Shown: positions 24,451 through 35,500, numbered from the stretch's first letter. The stretch is DNA of 64,000 bases from Lytechinus variegatus (GCF_018143015.1 NC_054750.1:973501-1037500); one strand, 5' to 3'. A program made the numbers and translations. The notes: generated by a model from the sequence alone, not told the origin.

Positions 24451-27365
24451 CCACCATGACCACCACCATCATCATCATCACCACCATCACCACCATCATC
24501 ATCATCACCACCACCACCACCATCATATCATCACTGTTATCACCATTGTCATCACCATCATCACCATCATCATCACCATCATCACCATCATCATCATCAT
24601 CACCATCATCATCATCACCATCATCATCACCATCATCATCATCATCACCATCATCATCACCATCATCACCATCATGAGAACCCCTGTTTTAAGCCAATGT
24701 GATCAATTAAGGCTAAAAGGGCTAATGACCATGTGTCATGATGTTATGATAATCATTGAACATACTAAAAGAGAAAGTAAACATTCTTACTGTGTCCTGT
24801 TTCTTCAGGTGATGATAAACTGATGCTGGGATGTCCCTTTACCGTTCTTAGCGTATCTTGATCTTTGTTCCAAATGAAGATGTCCCCGGACTCCAGGTAC
24901 CCTAACAGATATTGGCCTGCGTAAAAGAATAGCTTAGAATTACAAGGATTCCCTTCAGGGTTGGGCTCAATTACTTTCTTCAATTACAATTACATAATTG
25001 AAGAAATGTTCAATTACAATTACTTTTTAATAAATTACATTTTTTTCAATTACAATAACCCACTTACTTTGTCAATTACAATAATTTCAATTAGTTTCTA
25101 TAACAGTCATAAAGGAAATCAATTTGTATGCTGTATATACTAACACCACGAGGCCTCCATCATCATCAAGCCAAATCGCTCACGATGGCGGTCTCCTGCA
25201 TTCATTTAAATAATCTTGTTTTGAAAAAATGTATAACACATCTTGTTGATATTTATTTACAATATTTATACTATGCGACTATCACTAATATTATTTTGTT
25301 ATATGTATTACCTTTGTATATTGTATATATGTATTTTTGTAATTCTGATACTGATGTGTATGCAGAAATAAATCAAATCAAATCAAATCACAATCAAATT
25401 TCAACATTCTAAATTACAGAGAAACTGATAAGATGAAGGTTGATGTTTAAGGGCACAGACTCTGCCTATAACACTCTCTGATGCTGAAGCAGTTGACATG
25501 AAAGGCATCATGAAATTAAATCAATTAAAAATATAAAAGGAAACATTGTTTCTAGATTGCTTGCATGTCTTCATGTCAATATAGGGTAAGACACTTCTCT
25601 ATATAAGGCATGTTTCTACATTACAGCACAAATTGAGAATTTAAATGGGCACAAACAAATATCCAAGACCAAGGAAATTGGAACTGAAGCCAATCAATAG
25701 GGTATACAAGTCAATCATGACCTTGGAGTGATTTAAGCTCTGTTGGTACATTGGCTTTTAACTCTAAATAGACTGGGCTTTTATGATCCATAAGAAGACT
25801 GAAAATTGGCGCATTATCCATGGCATAATCTACACAACTAAAAGCTCAAATTCTGTGAAAAATTGCATTACTAATTACATGCTATTATTACAAATGATGC
25901 TAATTTATGCGTAAAATCATAAGTTTGCTCTAATTTACTAAATAATGCCCCTAAAATCCTAATTTGGAGTTCACAGACTATTTTATAGGAATCTGATCAA
26001 ATGTACATATTTTTTAATGTATTTTATTGTCTTCTAAATTTCTTATGTATTTCTTTGCTCTTTATTTGTTCATTTTTGTTTATTCAATGGCAATTCTCAG
26101 GGACTTTATTTTGACCATAAACAAGATGAAATTGTATTAGTAAAATTTTAGTACTAATTAGTACTAATTTTTTTTCTAATCATTGCACATGATTTGTACA
26201 CAAATTCACGTTCTTGAGCAATTTTGGGTCTGCATGCACTTACAAAATGTTGTGTAACCGCAAACCAGAGATCACAATTTTGGTCTCAAAATTTGCACAA
26301 AACTTGAACGTAAAAAATTTGCACTGCGGGTTTAGCGCGAAAAATGCTGAGGTGACTGAATCACCCCCCCCCCCCGTCTTATTAGGATTAATACTATAGT
26401 AATCAAATGTTTCATACCATCTCTAGTTGTACTGGTTATAATGGCACTGTTCTGAAGACTACTCAGCTTTGTCACTTTCTTCTTTACGCTGCTCCCTCTC
26501 TCCTGAAGATTGAGTACCTTGATCCTGTTCTGTGCGAGGAGCAGCAAAGAACCAGTCTGCATACAAAACAAAGATATTGTAGAAATACATTCCACAAATG
26601 CAATACTGTATACATGTCTGGATAACACAATGAAATAATCAATGTTCACATTTAATTGTAAATTATGCAAACTATAGGCTAGATGTACATTTAAGTTTTC
26701 AAAATGAAGTATAAGAACTGACATGTACTTGCATTAACTTCTGAAATGAGATTTTTTTTTAGATTAACAGTTCCTCTAGCATGTTAATATGAAGTATTTA
26801 TCTGCATTAATATGAAGTATTTATCTGCATAAATAATTACATGTTTAGCGAAATGGGATTGAAGGAAAAGATTAGATTCTTGAATGGATATAAAAATCAA
26901 CTTTAAATACACAATACATGTACAACAAATGGAATATGGAAAGCCAATTTCTTTGATCATTATCTGTAGCAACTTCAATGTAAACGAATTGAGAACAAAC
27001 CTTTTTTAAACAACCACTTTTCACAATGACATTAAATTATTCAAATCAATGAATCCAAAAGGACTTGAACAAAGTTGAGCTAATCAGTGAAACATATTTC
27101 TATATAGAAGATCTGATTATAAAACTATGAAGAGGTGCACTTCAGAGTGACAATACACTGAATATCTTTAATAACTTTAACCAGGAAAAAGTTGAGTTTA
27201 TCATTGAACCACATTTCTATCCAATACATCTTCTAACATTACAAAGATTAGATTTAAATAAAAGCTCTGAAGAAATCTGACCTTTGACCCCAACCATGTC
27301 CATCTCTCCCATGGTCTCTTGGACTTTGAGTTGGGAGTGTGAGTGACCTTTAATTCCAATCTCAT
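17234..27365 (-). CDS. CPLANE1: CPLANE1 (C5orf42/JBTS17) homologue, N-terminal part, nine coding exons
   Basis: Ciliogenesis and planar polarity effector 1, a large cilium-base protein that in vertebrates works with INTU, FUZ and WDPCP in recruiting intraflagellar transport-A proteins; human mutations cause Joubert syndrome. Coding exons, 5' to 3' on the minus strand: 27365-27282, 26556-26418, 24916-24791, 23880-23654, 22833-22721, 22052-21792, 20218-20036, 19107-18110, 17489-17234. Junctions have GT/AG sites and phases agree (0,1,1,0,2,2,2,1, then 2 at the last donor). About 795 residues are encoded. From memory they align with the human N-terminus: IWNKDQDTLRTV versus LWNKDQDCLKTI, and KTYWLSDMNWTHNDLFLVC versus RSYWVGDISWTHDSLFLTC. 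The front part is beta-propeller-like. Human CPLANE1 is ~3200 aa, so roughly three quarters is missing; the donor after 17234 shows the gene continues. Identification is firm; single splice sites are less so. Confidence 0.9.
17585..17722 (-). mobile_element. tRNA-derived SINE head in the CPLANE1 exon 9 upstream intron
   Basis: On the minus strand, GTGAAAGCTCAGTAGGTAGA is an A box and GCGTTCGATATC a B box, with TCTTGTAATCCGG in the anticodon position. Body is short, no (ATT)n tail seen. Confidence 0.6.
18110..19107 (-). CDS. CPLANE1: CPLANE1 coding exon 8 (large exon)
   Basis: A 998-bp exon open throughout. It begins KPSSLSGDRPPSPTSSLTSE (polar linker), then RQRFSVSCHSSSPLILCSDG, matching human RQRFSIKAHSRLPYLIISDG. 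A serine-rich variable stretch follows, then AALSAWGVGVS and a helical segment ending VLTQVYTRRP, parallel to human LAAWTIGIS onward. Donor GTATGT, phase 1. The shorter plus-strand open frames over this exon are shadows. Confidence 0.95.
20036..20218 (-). CDS. CPLANE1: CPLANE1 coding exon 7
   Basis: Encodes TYWLSDMNWTHNDLFLVCIT, then KRGAVAVLPRLSEPILLQCE and HSPAYFLPLLNLITVL, which follow the human block YWVGDISWTHDSLFLTCMLK to HPLITYR. Acceptor CTACAG, donor GTAAGC, phase 2 on both sides. Confidence 0.92.
20311..20670. mobile_element. Inverted-repeat element with GGGCCGTTCTTG ends
   Basis: The left end GGGCCGTTCTTGTTCACATG and right end ACATGACCAAGAATGGCCC are inverted copies of ~26 bp; ACAT stands at both edges. 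The 360-bp AT-rich interior has no gene. It lies in CPLANE1 intron 6. Confidence 0.72.
20671..20905 (+). mobile_element. tRNA-derived SINE, S3-like
   Basis: TGTGGCTCGGTGGATAAGTC is an A box and GGTTTGAATCCC a B box. Then CCTTTGGCAAGGC and a tail AGCACTATATAAACATTGCA. Confidence 0.7.
21180..21830. repeat. 162-bp tandem array, four units, covering the end of CPLANE1 exon 6
   Basis: The marker TTACTTCACATGATCAGCAT occurs at 21301, 21462, 21624 (with one change) and 21788, spacing 161-164 bp. The last copy is the real exon 6 end with its donor. Each unit also holds GATGACAGGGTGAAATCTGA, GAGCAAGTTTTTGAAATATA and CTCAAACTTCAAAGTTGGAT. The leftmost unit is the most diverged. The array lies in intron 6. 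Confidence 0.92.
21792..22052 (-). CDS. CPLANE1: CPLANE1 coding exon 6, donor end copied in a tandem array
   Basis: Encodes RYPSFSVRWLSSKHSIRSLS, then GALVASYNNSGRVLAVALNQ, matching human GALISAFSRDGLVLAVTLNQ. I chose the donor CATGTGAA|GTAAAT rather than GTGAAG five bases earlier, because only it leaves phase 2 and joins as DHVKTYWLSD to exon 7. The last ~30 bp of this exon and its donor recur three times downstream in the intron. Confidence 0.9.
22721..22833 (-). CDS. CPLANE1: CPLANE1 coding exon 5
   Basis: Encodes VLGRSCVWSAVFYQGDDIQI, then STVLVRWFEPWHHEGMH, parallel to human GDCCLCSFVFYSGECLKLTF and LAIRWHENVF. Acceptor TTGTACAG, donor GTGAGG, phase 0 in and 2 out. Confidence 0.88.
23070..23240. 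mobile_element. hAT-like MITE with CAGTGGCCGCGGAACG end
   Basis: CAGTGGCCGCGGAACGG on the left matches, inverted, TTCCGCGGCTCC on the right; poly-G and poly-C tracts lie just inside. Boundaries are approximate. Confidence 0.5.
23506..23646. mobile_element. MITE, GGGAGTGTTTCATGAAA family, copy 3, next to a splice donor
   Basis: Ends are GAGCATTCCACGAAACAGAC and GTTTCGTGAAACACTCCCCA. On the minus strand its first base is intron base 8 after the donor of CPLANE1 exon 4. Confidence 0.7.
23654..23880 (-). CDS. CPLANE1: CPLANE1 coding exon 4
   Basis: Encodes the stretch from SFKLYASNDLNNILLVKGHK to VSDAVFMVDP, with SIYLWEINQ matching the human CIFLWEYLE blade. Acceptor CTCCGCAG, donor GTAAGTT, ending in phase 0. 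A MITE starts at intron base 8, directly after the donor. Confidence 0.92.
24031..24219. mobile_element. MITE, GTTTCATAAAGCTGTT family, copy 2
   Basis: Ends are CCTGGTGGGTAATTCATAAA and GCTTTATGAAACGGGCCCCT. It lies in CPLANE1 intron 3. Confidence 0.72.
24300..24676. repeat. (CAT/CAC)n microsatellite
   Basis: An imperfect trinucleotide array of CAT and CAC, dense from 24416 to 24676. It creates long His-, Ile/Thr-, Ser/Pro- and Met/Val-rich open frames that are not genes. It lies in CPLANE1 intron 3. Confidence 0.9.
24791..24916 (-). CDS. CPLANE1: CPLANE1 coding exon 3
   Basis: Encodes QYLLGYLESGDIFIWNKDQD followed by TLRTVKGHPS. The FIWNKDQD block is the clearest family signature in the window. 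Acceptor ACGCAG and donor GTAAGA; phase 1 on both sides. Confidence 0.93.
25135..25400 (+). mobile_element. Probable LINE 3' end with (AATCA)n tail
   Basis: A ~250-bp stretch beginning CACCACGAGGCCTCCATCAT and ending GCAGAAATAAATCAAATCAA with a short AATCA tandem tail, a form typical of 3' ends of non-LTR retrotransposons. No reverse transcriptase remains. Confidence 0.4.
25762..26387. mobile_element. TTAA-flanked element, older copy 2, in CPLANE1 intron 2
   Basis: The ends CTCTAAATAGACTGGGC and CCCCGTCTTATTAGGA lie between TTAA tetramers. The inner words TTCTTATGTATTTCTTTG and CATGCACTTACA are shared with 12650-13412, but many differences mark it as older. Confidence 0.7.
26418..26556 (-). 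CDS. CPLANE1: CPLANE1 coding exon 2
   Basis: The acceptor TGTATGCAG leads into TGSLLLLAQNRIKVLNLQER, which aligns with human EAVFLLDEKFINEINLLSGK. The exon ends at TTRDG with donor GTATGA in phase 1. An old TTAA-flanked element lies 31 bp further into the following intron. Confidence 0.88.
27282..27365 (-). CDS. CPLANE1: CPLANE1 coding exon 1 (start codon)
   Basis: ATG at 27365 begins MRLELKVTHTPNSKSKRPWE, which parallels the human start MEIRLEILTSTGIKQKKPWP, followed by WTWLGSK. This decides the start, although the frame stays open upstream. The donor AAAG|GTCAGA is weak but leaves phase 0, as the next exon needs. The transcribed leader probably runs towards about 27480. Confidence 0.82.
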
Positions 27366-28673
27366 GCTGGGATAGAGGTCAATAACAACCTTTGACCTTG
27401 TTGCTGTCTGTCTCAGAGTTGATGAAGTAGAAGAAACCTGTCAGACTCCATGCTGTGGTGGTTAACATCAGCCCTGCATCGTCATCAAGGGAATATAATG
27501 AAAACAACTGTCATAAGTTTTGTATCTTCATCTGAACTCTAGTGACAACTTGGGTAGTGAATGACAGAAAATGGAATGTTAACATTACACTGTATATTAT
27601 ATGCAATAATCAAACAAATTGGTTCCTGTATTGAATAATTTTTTAAAAATTAATCTTACAACTGATTGTAAATCTAGATCAACACATTTTGCATATTGTC
27701 AAAGAAATTTTTTTTACAACATTTTATGCAAAATAGTGCTGTAACCGAACTGCCGAACCGAAAGGAAGTTCGCCGAACTTGGCACTTCCAAACCGGAAAA
27801 ATTGGAACATTAATTTTTGGTATACCGTATTACCTACCATATTATTGACATTCGTGTACACTGCTGGTTTCGTTCCAGGCACGTATATTTTTTTTCCATT
27901 TTTTTTATTACTTATCTTTTTGAATTAATTGCAAAAAAGTGTTAACATTGCCAATAATAATCTTGAATTGTGTTTTTGAAGGCATTTCATTTATTGGTGC
28001 CCATAATTAGTAAATTAATCATAAGAATTGCGCATTCAAGGAATTTAGACAGTTATAAAATTACCGAGGAGCTGAATCAAGGTTGTGAAATTTATTAGCG
28101 CCACCAATGGGCTTCCTTATATTTCCGTAGAAGAGACAAGCGAAGTCATTTTTGAGGCCGAGGTAAGCGAAATTAGCTCTTTTTGTAATGATTAATATGT
28201 ACAAATTATGTTTATAATCTGTTACTTATTGCTACTTACCAGAAAGAGCCCCGGTGCGTAGCTAGAAGGAGTATCAGCAAATATTACTTCAGCAATGAAG
28301 CGATGTTTGCCAACTACTTCGAAATCCAGGGTCAAACACGGTCCTTTGTACGAGGTTAGTATATATACTAACCTAGTACTTAGTGTGAGTGGGTCTGGTC
28401 AATACAATTTTGATTAATTCTACTAAATTTTTACTTTTGGTTGCTTCTTTTTTTCTCGTAAAATCGATTCTTACCGTTTCTATGGACACTGACCTACTCT
28501 CCCGCGCGTATCGTTTGTAATACGCAATAATTTTAACGCGCTCAAGGTGGTCAGTTTCAAAAGAGGTGGTCGATATGTGGTAGTCTCACCATACCACCGG
28601 TACTCAAAAGTATTTAAAAGACATCATCATGGAATTCCCAAGACTAGGCACCAGCGCTGATAAACGGCAGTCA

Positions 28674-29158
28674 TGGCAGTGGGAAAGACTTCCAATATGT
28701 CTCCTCCACTAATTTTAAAAAATACTTCTCCAAAACCCCCTCCTTGCTTTCTCTTTTTTCTTCTTACTTCCGGTGGGAACTTGGATTCGAACCTCTCGCT
28801 GCAGAACGAAGCATGACCAGTCTGTCGCCTTACTCACTAAGCTAGCAGGAATTGTTGAAAGCCATGCCCATGGGTTTCATAACGGTTATCAACCAATATA
28901 CGACTAGTCAACTCTCCAAGAGAATTTATTTTTCTGACTAAATAAACCGATGCCAATTACACACACTCAAATTTTTGATGGAATAAAGCCATATTTTGGT
29001 ATGTATCCAACTTTTCCTTCTTAAATCTCTTAGATGTAGAAAAATCTAGGCCTAGGCCTACTAATACTAATTACTATGGGCATGGCTATGTTAATTCTTG
29101 ATAAACCTCCATATTTTTTTTCAATTTTAGTGGAGGGGACATATGGAAGTCTTGCCCG
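28674..29158. mobile_element. Inverted-repeat element with a nested tRNA-like SINE
   Basis: GCAGTGGGAAAGACTTCCAA ... CTCCTCCACTAATTTT on the left pairs with AATTTTAGTGGAGGGGACAT ... GGAAGTCTTGCCC on the right. Between them, at about 28775-28860 on the minus strand, lies a tRNA-like head (GGTTCGAATCC-type B box, AGCTTAGTGAGTAAGGCGAC). Confidence 0.6.
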
Positions 29159-30867
29159 GCAGTGAATGGACGATGACTAAAACTGGGATAATGCTAAAGA
29201 TAGTTTAGAATAAAAACAAAATCATACAAAAGATACTGTATCGAATTTTCCGACAGGTTATTCTACACAAACTTCTAGTTTTTACAGACGCTGTCTGCAA
29301 TACACGGGACTGAACACTATGAAGTCTGGTTTCTGAAGAGTATTTTCCTTTAATATTACAGCCTTCAGCCTGCCGATATTCGCATTAAACTTGTCGTTAT
29401 AGCACAAGGACAAATATAATTGGGGTTACTAACTCTAAAAAAAACTAATTTAGTACCTTAAATCCTTGAAATTCACTTACTAATTGCTCGACTACTAACG
29501 TTTCGATACTACGCGAACTTGTATTGCTATTTTAGTCATGTTCGTTCTAATATATAACCTAGGGATATTATGCCGATAACCCCCATGCCCGTATGTATAG
29601 GAAGTACACCCTGATTATACCGGTTTATATAGCATAAAAATGGCCCCGAAAAAAATGAAAAAATATATTGGAGAAGGATTGAAGAAACTCCATCTAAGAT
29701 TTGAAAAGTTGCAGAATTTTTTTTTTTTTAAATAATGGGGGGATTTTTTTCATAATGGGGGGATCAGCTGTTAAAAGCATTTTTTGTTGTTTTTCTTCGA
29801 TCTTTACTTCCTTTTTGAGGGGGTATTCCTAAAAAAAGACTGAAGATGTCAATACGTCTTATAGATTGATTCTCAGTGGCATATAGGGCTACATAATCTC
29901 GGAATCTTGCCCCCCACCAAAAAAAAAAGAGAAAGAAAATCATGATCAAGGGGGGAAATAGAAAATGAAAGAGCGGAGGAAGAAGGAGAAGGGTGAAATT
30001 TATCATTTTCTGAATGTTATGTCAAAACCTATGTCAATTTTTTTGCTCGCTCGGTTCGCAAGCTCCCAACTTTTAAGATAAAAAATAATGATTGCCTGAT
30101 ACGCAATATCCTGCCCCCTCAAAATTTCTGGCTCATAACGCCTCTGATTACTAACAACATAATTGCGAGCTCAATTTATTCAAGGGTATTTCAAGTTTCA
30201 ATACACTTATTTGAATGAACTAATAACGGTTTGCTATATGAGTCATGAATATCTCATCAATCAAATAATGCGAGAGCGAAGTGCGATAAATAATTGTTTC
30301 TTCGACCTAAAAACTGGCAATTTTTACACTTTTTGTTTGCTCGCCCCGCGAAGCGCGAGTTGATTTTTTTTCTAATTATTTTATTTAACCATAAATATCT
30401 AGTATCTGATATCTAAGTATCTGGCTAAATAATAAATGATGCGAACACTGAGCGCGGGCTGCTTTTTTAATTTTTACTTGAAAATTGACATTCTAAGCAC
30501 TTTTTTAATAGGATGGGTATCTGACTAATCAAATAAAAACTAATCAAATAATATTGTTGATGGAAGTGCGGAGCTCGAGCTGACTGATTGATGCGAGCTA
30601 AAGATTTTTGATTTTCCGACTCAAAAATTTGATATTTATAGCACTTTTGGTCAACCATGATCATTAATAAAAAAAAATCACACCTAAATTAGTTTTGTTC
30701 GTCAACATGCATCCAATATTTCGTATCTCAATCATGATCAAGTTATGGATATCATTTTCCCTTTCCTTTTCCTCCTTCTCAGGCTAGGGCTCCCACTCTG
30801 TTCCTGTCGCTCCCCCTTCTTTCTTTCTTTTTTTTTCCTTTTTTTTTCTTTCTTTCTTTCTTTCTTT

Positions 30868-31897
30868 CAGTGGCGTAGCTACGAGAGAGCAAGTGCCCCC
30901 CTGAGATTTGGTGTCCCCCCCCGAAATAAATTGGCAGAGCAAAAAAAAGAAACGAGAAAGAAGAAAAGAAAAAGGAAAAGAAGAAGAAAGACAGAAGAAA
31001 AAAGAAGAGGAAAATAAGAGGAGGAAGATCGACGAGTGGATGAAATACTGTGAGGGGAAGACTTGCAAAAAAAATCTTTCATTTTACTATCTAAAAATTT
31101 TTGCTTGCGCTTCGCGCCAGAATTGCCTGTCCGATACGATTCATATCTTGCTCAATGGAACAAGTTTTGAAGTCAATTTACAAATCATATTTTAGCTCGG
31201 ACATCGAGCTTTTATTCTTTTTTTCATTTACAAGTTTAAGTGCTCTGTAAAATATCCGTTTTATGGTCTACATATCAGCTCACTGATTTGCCAAGTTCCT
31301 ATTGTCTACGTGCAGTCCATAATGTTCCATTGAACAAATATATTCAGAATGCCCAGATTCTAGGTCTAAATATAAAACATGCGCGATAGCGTGCATGCAT
31401 CCTCTTTATTTAAAGTGTACTTAAATTATCCAGTATCACATCAGAATATCAATAATTGTCTACTCACGCTTCACGATCGCATTATTAATGATACCCAATT
31501 AACTATATCCTATCTTATGATCAACAAAATATGAATAGCGTCCCGCTTTTAGGTCTAAAATCTCAATTTTCTTCCTCTCGCGCTTCGCGCTCACTCACAT
31601 CAATTGTTTAGTTACATACCTATCCCATTTATTAATACAAAAAGTGCTTAGAATTACCATTTTTTAAGGTCGGAATGTCAAAAAAATCGCTCTCGCTTTC
31701 ATGTTTATGTTGTTTTATAAGAATAAAACTAGAGGTGACTGATCGGGGGAAATCTAGGTGAAGTTGATTTCGGGCCCCGTCCCCTATTTCCGAAAGTCGG
31801 ATCCACCCTTGTGACACATACACACATGGAAAAAATGGTGCCCCCCCCCCTGAAAAAGCAAGGACCCCCCCAGGAAAAAATCCTAGCTACGCCACTG
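30868..31897. mobile_element. hAT-like element with CAGTGGCGTAGCTA ends inside a (TTTC)n tract
   Basis: The left end CAGTGGCGTAGCTACGAG and right end TAGCTACGCCACTG are inverted. Both flanks are (CTTT)n, so the insertion was into, or the tract grew beside, a microsatellite and the 8-bp duplication cannot be read. The interior has poly-C/poly-G tracts and GCGCTTCGCGC motifs, with no gene. Confidence 0.72.
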
Positions 31898-32253
31898 CTT
31901 TCTTTCTTTCTTTCTTTTTCTTTATTTCTTTCTTTCATCCTTTCTTTCTTTCTTTCTCCATCTTAACCCCCCCCCTCTCACTCTGCCGGTACACACTTGA
32001 TAATTACTTTAGATTTCCGGGTGGTTTTAGCGTATGTCAAGGTGACTGGATAATGGAAAATGTCACGTTCAAAATGATATTTGCATATGCGCCTGGCAAA
32101 TCTTTGATGAAACACACTCCTCGATAAAACAGAAAGAACTCCGAGGGATTGGATCACGTTCTGCAATTGAAGGGGTGGCCGGAGTCTTTTTAAGTTCGAT
32201 ATTCATTATTGGCCTTGATATAGGCCTATTTTATAGATATTTCTGATGTCAGC

Positions 32254-32551
32254 ATGGATTCATTATTTTCCACTGGTCTCGTGGTCGCCTTGATGTTCGC
32301 GACAGCCGACATCATTAAGCCCGTTGCTTCGAGCAATGACAACGGTAATGAAAATCAATCACTTCTACTCCTGGTGGTATTCGACGGTTTCCGCTACGAC
32401 TACCTGGAAAAGACTTCAACGCCAAACTTCGATCGCCTTGTCAGTATGGGCGCCAAGCCAGGAGGCTTGACTCCTGCATTCGTCACGAAAACATTTCCTG
32501 GCCATCACACCATCGCTACCGGTCTCTACCAAGAGGACCATGGAATTCTAG
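32254..32551 (+). CDS. ENPP exon 1: signal peptide and nucleophile threonine
   Basis: The ATG at 32254 is followed by a hydrophobic leader (LVVALMFATADI) and then LLLLVVFDGFRYDYLEK. The exon carries metal-binding D44 and nucleophile T78, and ends HGIL with donor G|GTCAGT in phase 1, where the family usually continues as HGI..NDMYDP. Confidence 0.93.
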
Positions 32552-35500
32552 GTCAGTTGAAAGGTCTCATTAAACATGTTTATACCATTGTCAGTTGCGG
32601 ATCCCTGGGCCGGGGCGCCACAGCCCCCATCCCAGAGGAGGAATGGTCAAAGTAACCATTCTGTATGACTTGTGTCCGACCGATAACATTGGTCAATATC
32701 AACCAAACTTCTGGTATATCACAATAAATTGATTTTTACTATTTTTGTCGGTCGGAAACATAGTCACCAAAACATTTTCAATTTTGACAAAATAATGCTT
32801 TTTAAGAGTGTAAAAATAATAGAAAATTGTGAAGAGGATTGTTTTTATAGGCCCTTGCCTCACTCTTCGTCGAAGGGTTGTGATTTTAGAGAAGACCTTT
32901 CCTTATATCATTTAGAAATAAAATGCATTTCGAAAGAAAAAAAAGTGGGTATTTTTTTTTTGCACACCTTTGGCATGTTTCCTGCAACCGCCCATGATCG
33001 TAAAACCTTGCATGCATATAGGCTTATAGAAATCATGGAGCTGTTAATAGCTCCGTGATAGAAATTGACCATTTCCGTTTGTATATACAACGTACACCTG
33101 CGTTACTTGTGTTGAATGGAATTAGATGCTTTCTAGCTGATAGTGGACTTTGGAGTCTTTTATTTCCTTTTCCCTTTTTAACGATTTCATTGAATAGATT
33201 GGATGGCAAAAACAAATCCCTTTTACACATATGATTGAATTAGATCTAAACAAATATTTAATTGTGACCAAAATAATCTAGTTTGAGAATTTGCTGGAAT
33301 TCACAGCGTAAGAATTCGTTCATAATGGTAGTAGTACTTAAAGGAATTACACAATAACATCACACCATTCACGATGCATTCCAGTAACGCTATTTTCACC
33401 TTATGCAGGGGCGTAACAGGGGTCGATGGCCAGGGGGGAGGGCAAGAGCCAAAAATTTCCCGGTCATATCATGGTATGAATAGGATTTTTTATGATTGTG
33501 CCGCGAGCAATTGGGCGAAGCTCAATGAGTGATAAGTATAAAAACGGAGGGGGCGCAGCATGGCGCGCGCAGCAAAGCGAAGCGAGCGAAAAAAAATGAG
33601 AATCTAACTTTGAGATTGATTTTGACATAGTATTCAGAAAATAACATCATATATATCTTACATCTTCCTTTCGTTTCCTGTTTTCATCTTTTTTTTTTAT
33701 ATCGGTTGTAGAAGTTTTGGAGGCCAGTGCTATGCGGATCGGGTTCCGGGGCAACGTAATAACAATTCTGTTTCTAAACATGTCTATTTGAATTTTTAAA
33801 TGAATTTCATAATTGCGCTTCCATGATTGCCAAATTCAAAATTTTACCTTTGAAATAGCAGTACTCTGTTTTCTCATTTTGCAATATATATTATGTGATC
33901 TTTTATCCTCTTGTTATTCTTCTTCAACTTTTTTTCTTTTTCATTGTCTTCTTCTTCTCTATCTTCGTTTTCTTCTTCTTTTTCTCCTCCTTTCTTCTCC
34001 CCTTTCTCCCTCTCCCTCTTCTTTTCTTCTTCTTCTCCTTTATCTTTTCTTCTTCCTTTTCTCTTCTTCTTCTTTTTTTTCTTCTTCTTCGTCTTCTTTC
34101 CTTATTCTTCTTCTTCCTCTTCTTTGTTTTAATTATGGATGTGTTTTACTCTTTTATCGTAAATAATATCTATAGTTTAATATGCAATAGTATGTTATTT
34201 ATTGACTTGAGCATTGGATTTTCAAGTCCCATGTGAAAAGATAATTTACTTAACAGTTACTGCGAGCGACATTTTGATTTCTTTGTCCTGAAAGATTTAA
34301 GTTAGTGACAAAAATTGTTTGGAGCTAACAGTGAATGGATGAGAAAATTTTCAGAATTTAAAGAACGAAAAAGCTGTTTTTGAGCACTTTGCAGCTTTAG
34401 TATAGGATGCTTATGACAGCATTTACTATACATATTTCGTATTTTTCAAAATTTCAGGGGTGGCGCCAACTCACTTGGGGCAAATGTCCCCCGTGCCTCC
34501 CCCTTGGTGTCGCCACTGGTCTGGGGCGGAGCCCCCGGAACCTCTTATTTTTGGCCTCTGTTCTATCAAATCGCGGGTACATACACAACTTATATTAACG
34601 TCAACGCAGTTGGGGATAATAAACGAAATATTTTGAGGCAGCACGTACGACATGGTAAATGTGGGGAAAAATTGTAAAAGTCGCCAGCGACCATTATTGC
34701 ATAAAATTTAGCAAGCTATATCATACACGCCATCATTCACTTTTTTCCCCGTTCTTCATATTTTTCGATCCTCGGCAACCCGGTCGTGTTAAGTTCTTCT
34801 TCTTTTTTCTTGTCCTTTTTCTTCACATTCCGATTTTCCAATATAGATTTTGGCTCTACATTCATTTCCCGTTTCTTTTTGCCTCTTTCTCCCATTTTCC
34901 CGCCATTCTTGCCGTGCCATTGAGTCATATCTTTTGATTTTATACTCCTCTCTTGCTAATCATGCTAGTATATTAGTATTTCAGGATACTTTGTACTTCC
35001 TCACATGTTCCTCTTTCCTTCCCTTTCCCTATTTATGTTTTTTTTTCATTCTTTCGCTTTCTTTTCATTTTTCCTTTTTCCCTTTCCTCTTTTTTCCCTT
35101 CTTTCCCTTTCTCTCTCTCCTTTTCTCTTTTTCTCGTTTTTTGTATTTTATTTTTTCCCGGTGAAATCCGCCAGGGGGGACAGCTTGCCCTCTTGCCTGT
35201 TACGCCACTGACCATATGGTGTTTTACCTAATTAAAGTTGTTTGTTGATTATACCGAATACGAGTAATAAATCCACTTTCAATGTATTTCATTTTTCATG
35301 TTGTATCTTAAAAAGTATACCTTAAAATAATAACCAAGTATGTATTACATTTTCTCCTTTAAACAAATGTTTTACTACATACATCGGATGCATCCTTTCT
35401 TATACTTCTTCTTCTTCTTTAAAACCTATGCATATTTGGAAATAAAAAAACACATAGCAAGTTTCTTAGTCCAAAGTCAATATTGCTGAATGCATATTAT

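Larger units (their letters stand above)
27366..32253. other. Intergenic region between divergent CPLANE1 and ENPP
   Basis: The first ~150 bp beside CPLANE1 probably hold its leader. The rest holds an inverted-repeat element, SINE remnants, GCGAAGCGCGAG-type repeats and a hAT-like element in a TTTC tract. I see no exon and no clear core promoter. Confidence 0.6.

Noticed and set aside
24311-24823. 170-residue plus-strand open frame with a long histidine run
   Set aside because: It is a translation of the (CAT/CAC)n microsatellite; every frame there gives a different homopolymer-like product.
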